This document shows positions 63,940-64,000 of a DNA stretch of 64,000 nucleotides, piece after piece. This DNA is from CAKOTZ01 sp964489885 (GTDB lineage: Bacteria; Bacillota; Clostridia; TANB77; CAG-508). A program made the position numbers and the translations under genes. Numbering within the stretch: position 1 is the first letter of the stretch; every line of letters starts with the position of its first letter. The stretch lies in contig CAZAZX010000002.1 of assembly GCA_964489885.1 (NCBI GenBank), forward strand, positions 61,291 to 125,290, in the 5' to 3' direction. The notes under the pieces were generated by a model that saw only the letters and a list, made by a program, of their open reading frames with translations, was not told the DNA's origin and ran no database searches.

Positions 63940-64000
63940 TAAAAAAACTCCTCGTATAATATGTTTATAAGGTTTATTTAATATAAATTTTATAAACATA

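Noticed and set aside
1..64000. tRNA or rRNA genes
   Set aside because: I saw no cloverleaf or rRNA-like segment; the only tRNA-related RNA found is the pheST T-box. The tRNA relevant to CGG must lie elsewhere in the genome.

Overview
The window is very AT-rich DNA from an endospore-forming, anaerobe-like member of the Clostridia. The evidence is spoVAD, spoVAE, ylbJ and a BofC-like gene, a GatCAB amidotransferase, a T-box in front of pheST, cdaA, and cohesin/dockerin surface proteins. I infer an uncultured gut-type clostridial lineage; nothing in the sequence names the species. A run of 100 Ns at 27733-27832 with identical 55-base flanks shows this is a scaffolded draft.

Layout. 1-1.4 kb: end of a GGDEF protein facing an HD-GYP phosphodiesterase (c-di-GMP turnover). 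1.6-2.8 kb: D-Ala-D-Ala carboxypeptidase. 3-24 kb: a surface-adhesion island with a 1583-aa protein (cohesin-like domain, 12 SpaA/Cna_B repeats, LPYAG anchor), a 4567-aa protein (von Willebrand A domain, very many Cna_B-like repeats, C-terminal dockerin), and two shorter membrane or wall proteins with the same cohesin-like head. Together they look like a cellulosome-style docking system used for giant adhesins instead of enzymes. 24-27.5 kb: rpiB, a TagO/WecA transferase, ylbJ and a RelB/YafQ toxin-antitoxin pair. 28-32.3 kb: smc and a small compositionally foreign patch. 32.5-43.9 kb: SH3-NlpC/P60 hydrolase, comEC, BofC-like, pgsA, ClpE-like ATPase, G5-3D protein, yifB/comM, dprA, yraN. 44-60 kb: xth, AI-2E-family permease, UvrD-type helicase, gatCAB, rpsT, pheST, cdaA, an inserted CdiA-C nuclease, truA, secG, trxA. 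60-64 kb: a VanW protein, a repeat-rich patch with a type I-like hydrophobic toxin, then spoVAE and spoVAD.

The outstanding observation is a translational one. Ten otherwise intact genes are each split by one extra base, and every break is the same: an in-frame CGG codon that must be passed by skipping its C, so that the next triplet read is GGN (Gly). Each such glycine continues the family sequence, and in most cases it lies in a recognisable conserved motif. After the +1 shift the proteins have family-typical lengths (YafQ 91, TruA 244, SpoVAD 334, YifB 508, ComEC 807 aa). In my hand scan, in-frame CGG does not occur in any other gene of the window, including the 4567-codon giant. The one exception is a foreign-looking gene at 31579-32016. 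Out-of-frame CGG is common (about 70 sense-strand cases). This looks like an organism in which CGG has no normal decoding and provokes obligatory +1 frameshifting, or is read as a CGGN quadruplet. It would be a bacterial counterpart of the AGG/CCC frameshifts reported in Perkinsus mitochondrial cox1.

An annotation pipeline would call all ten genes pseudogenes. I annotate them as single CDSs and mark each CGG site.
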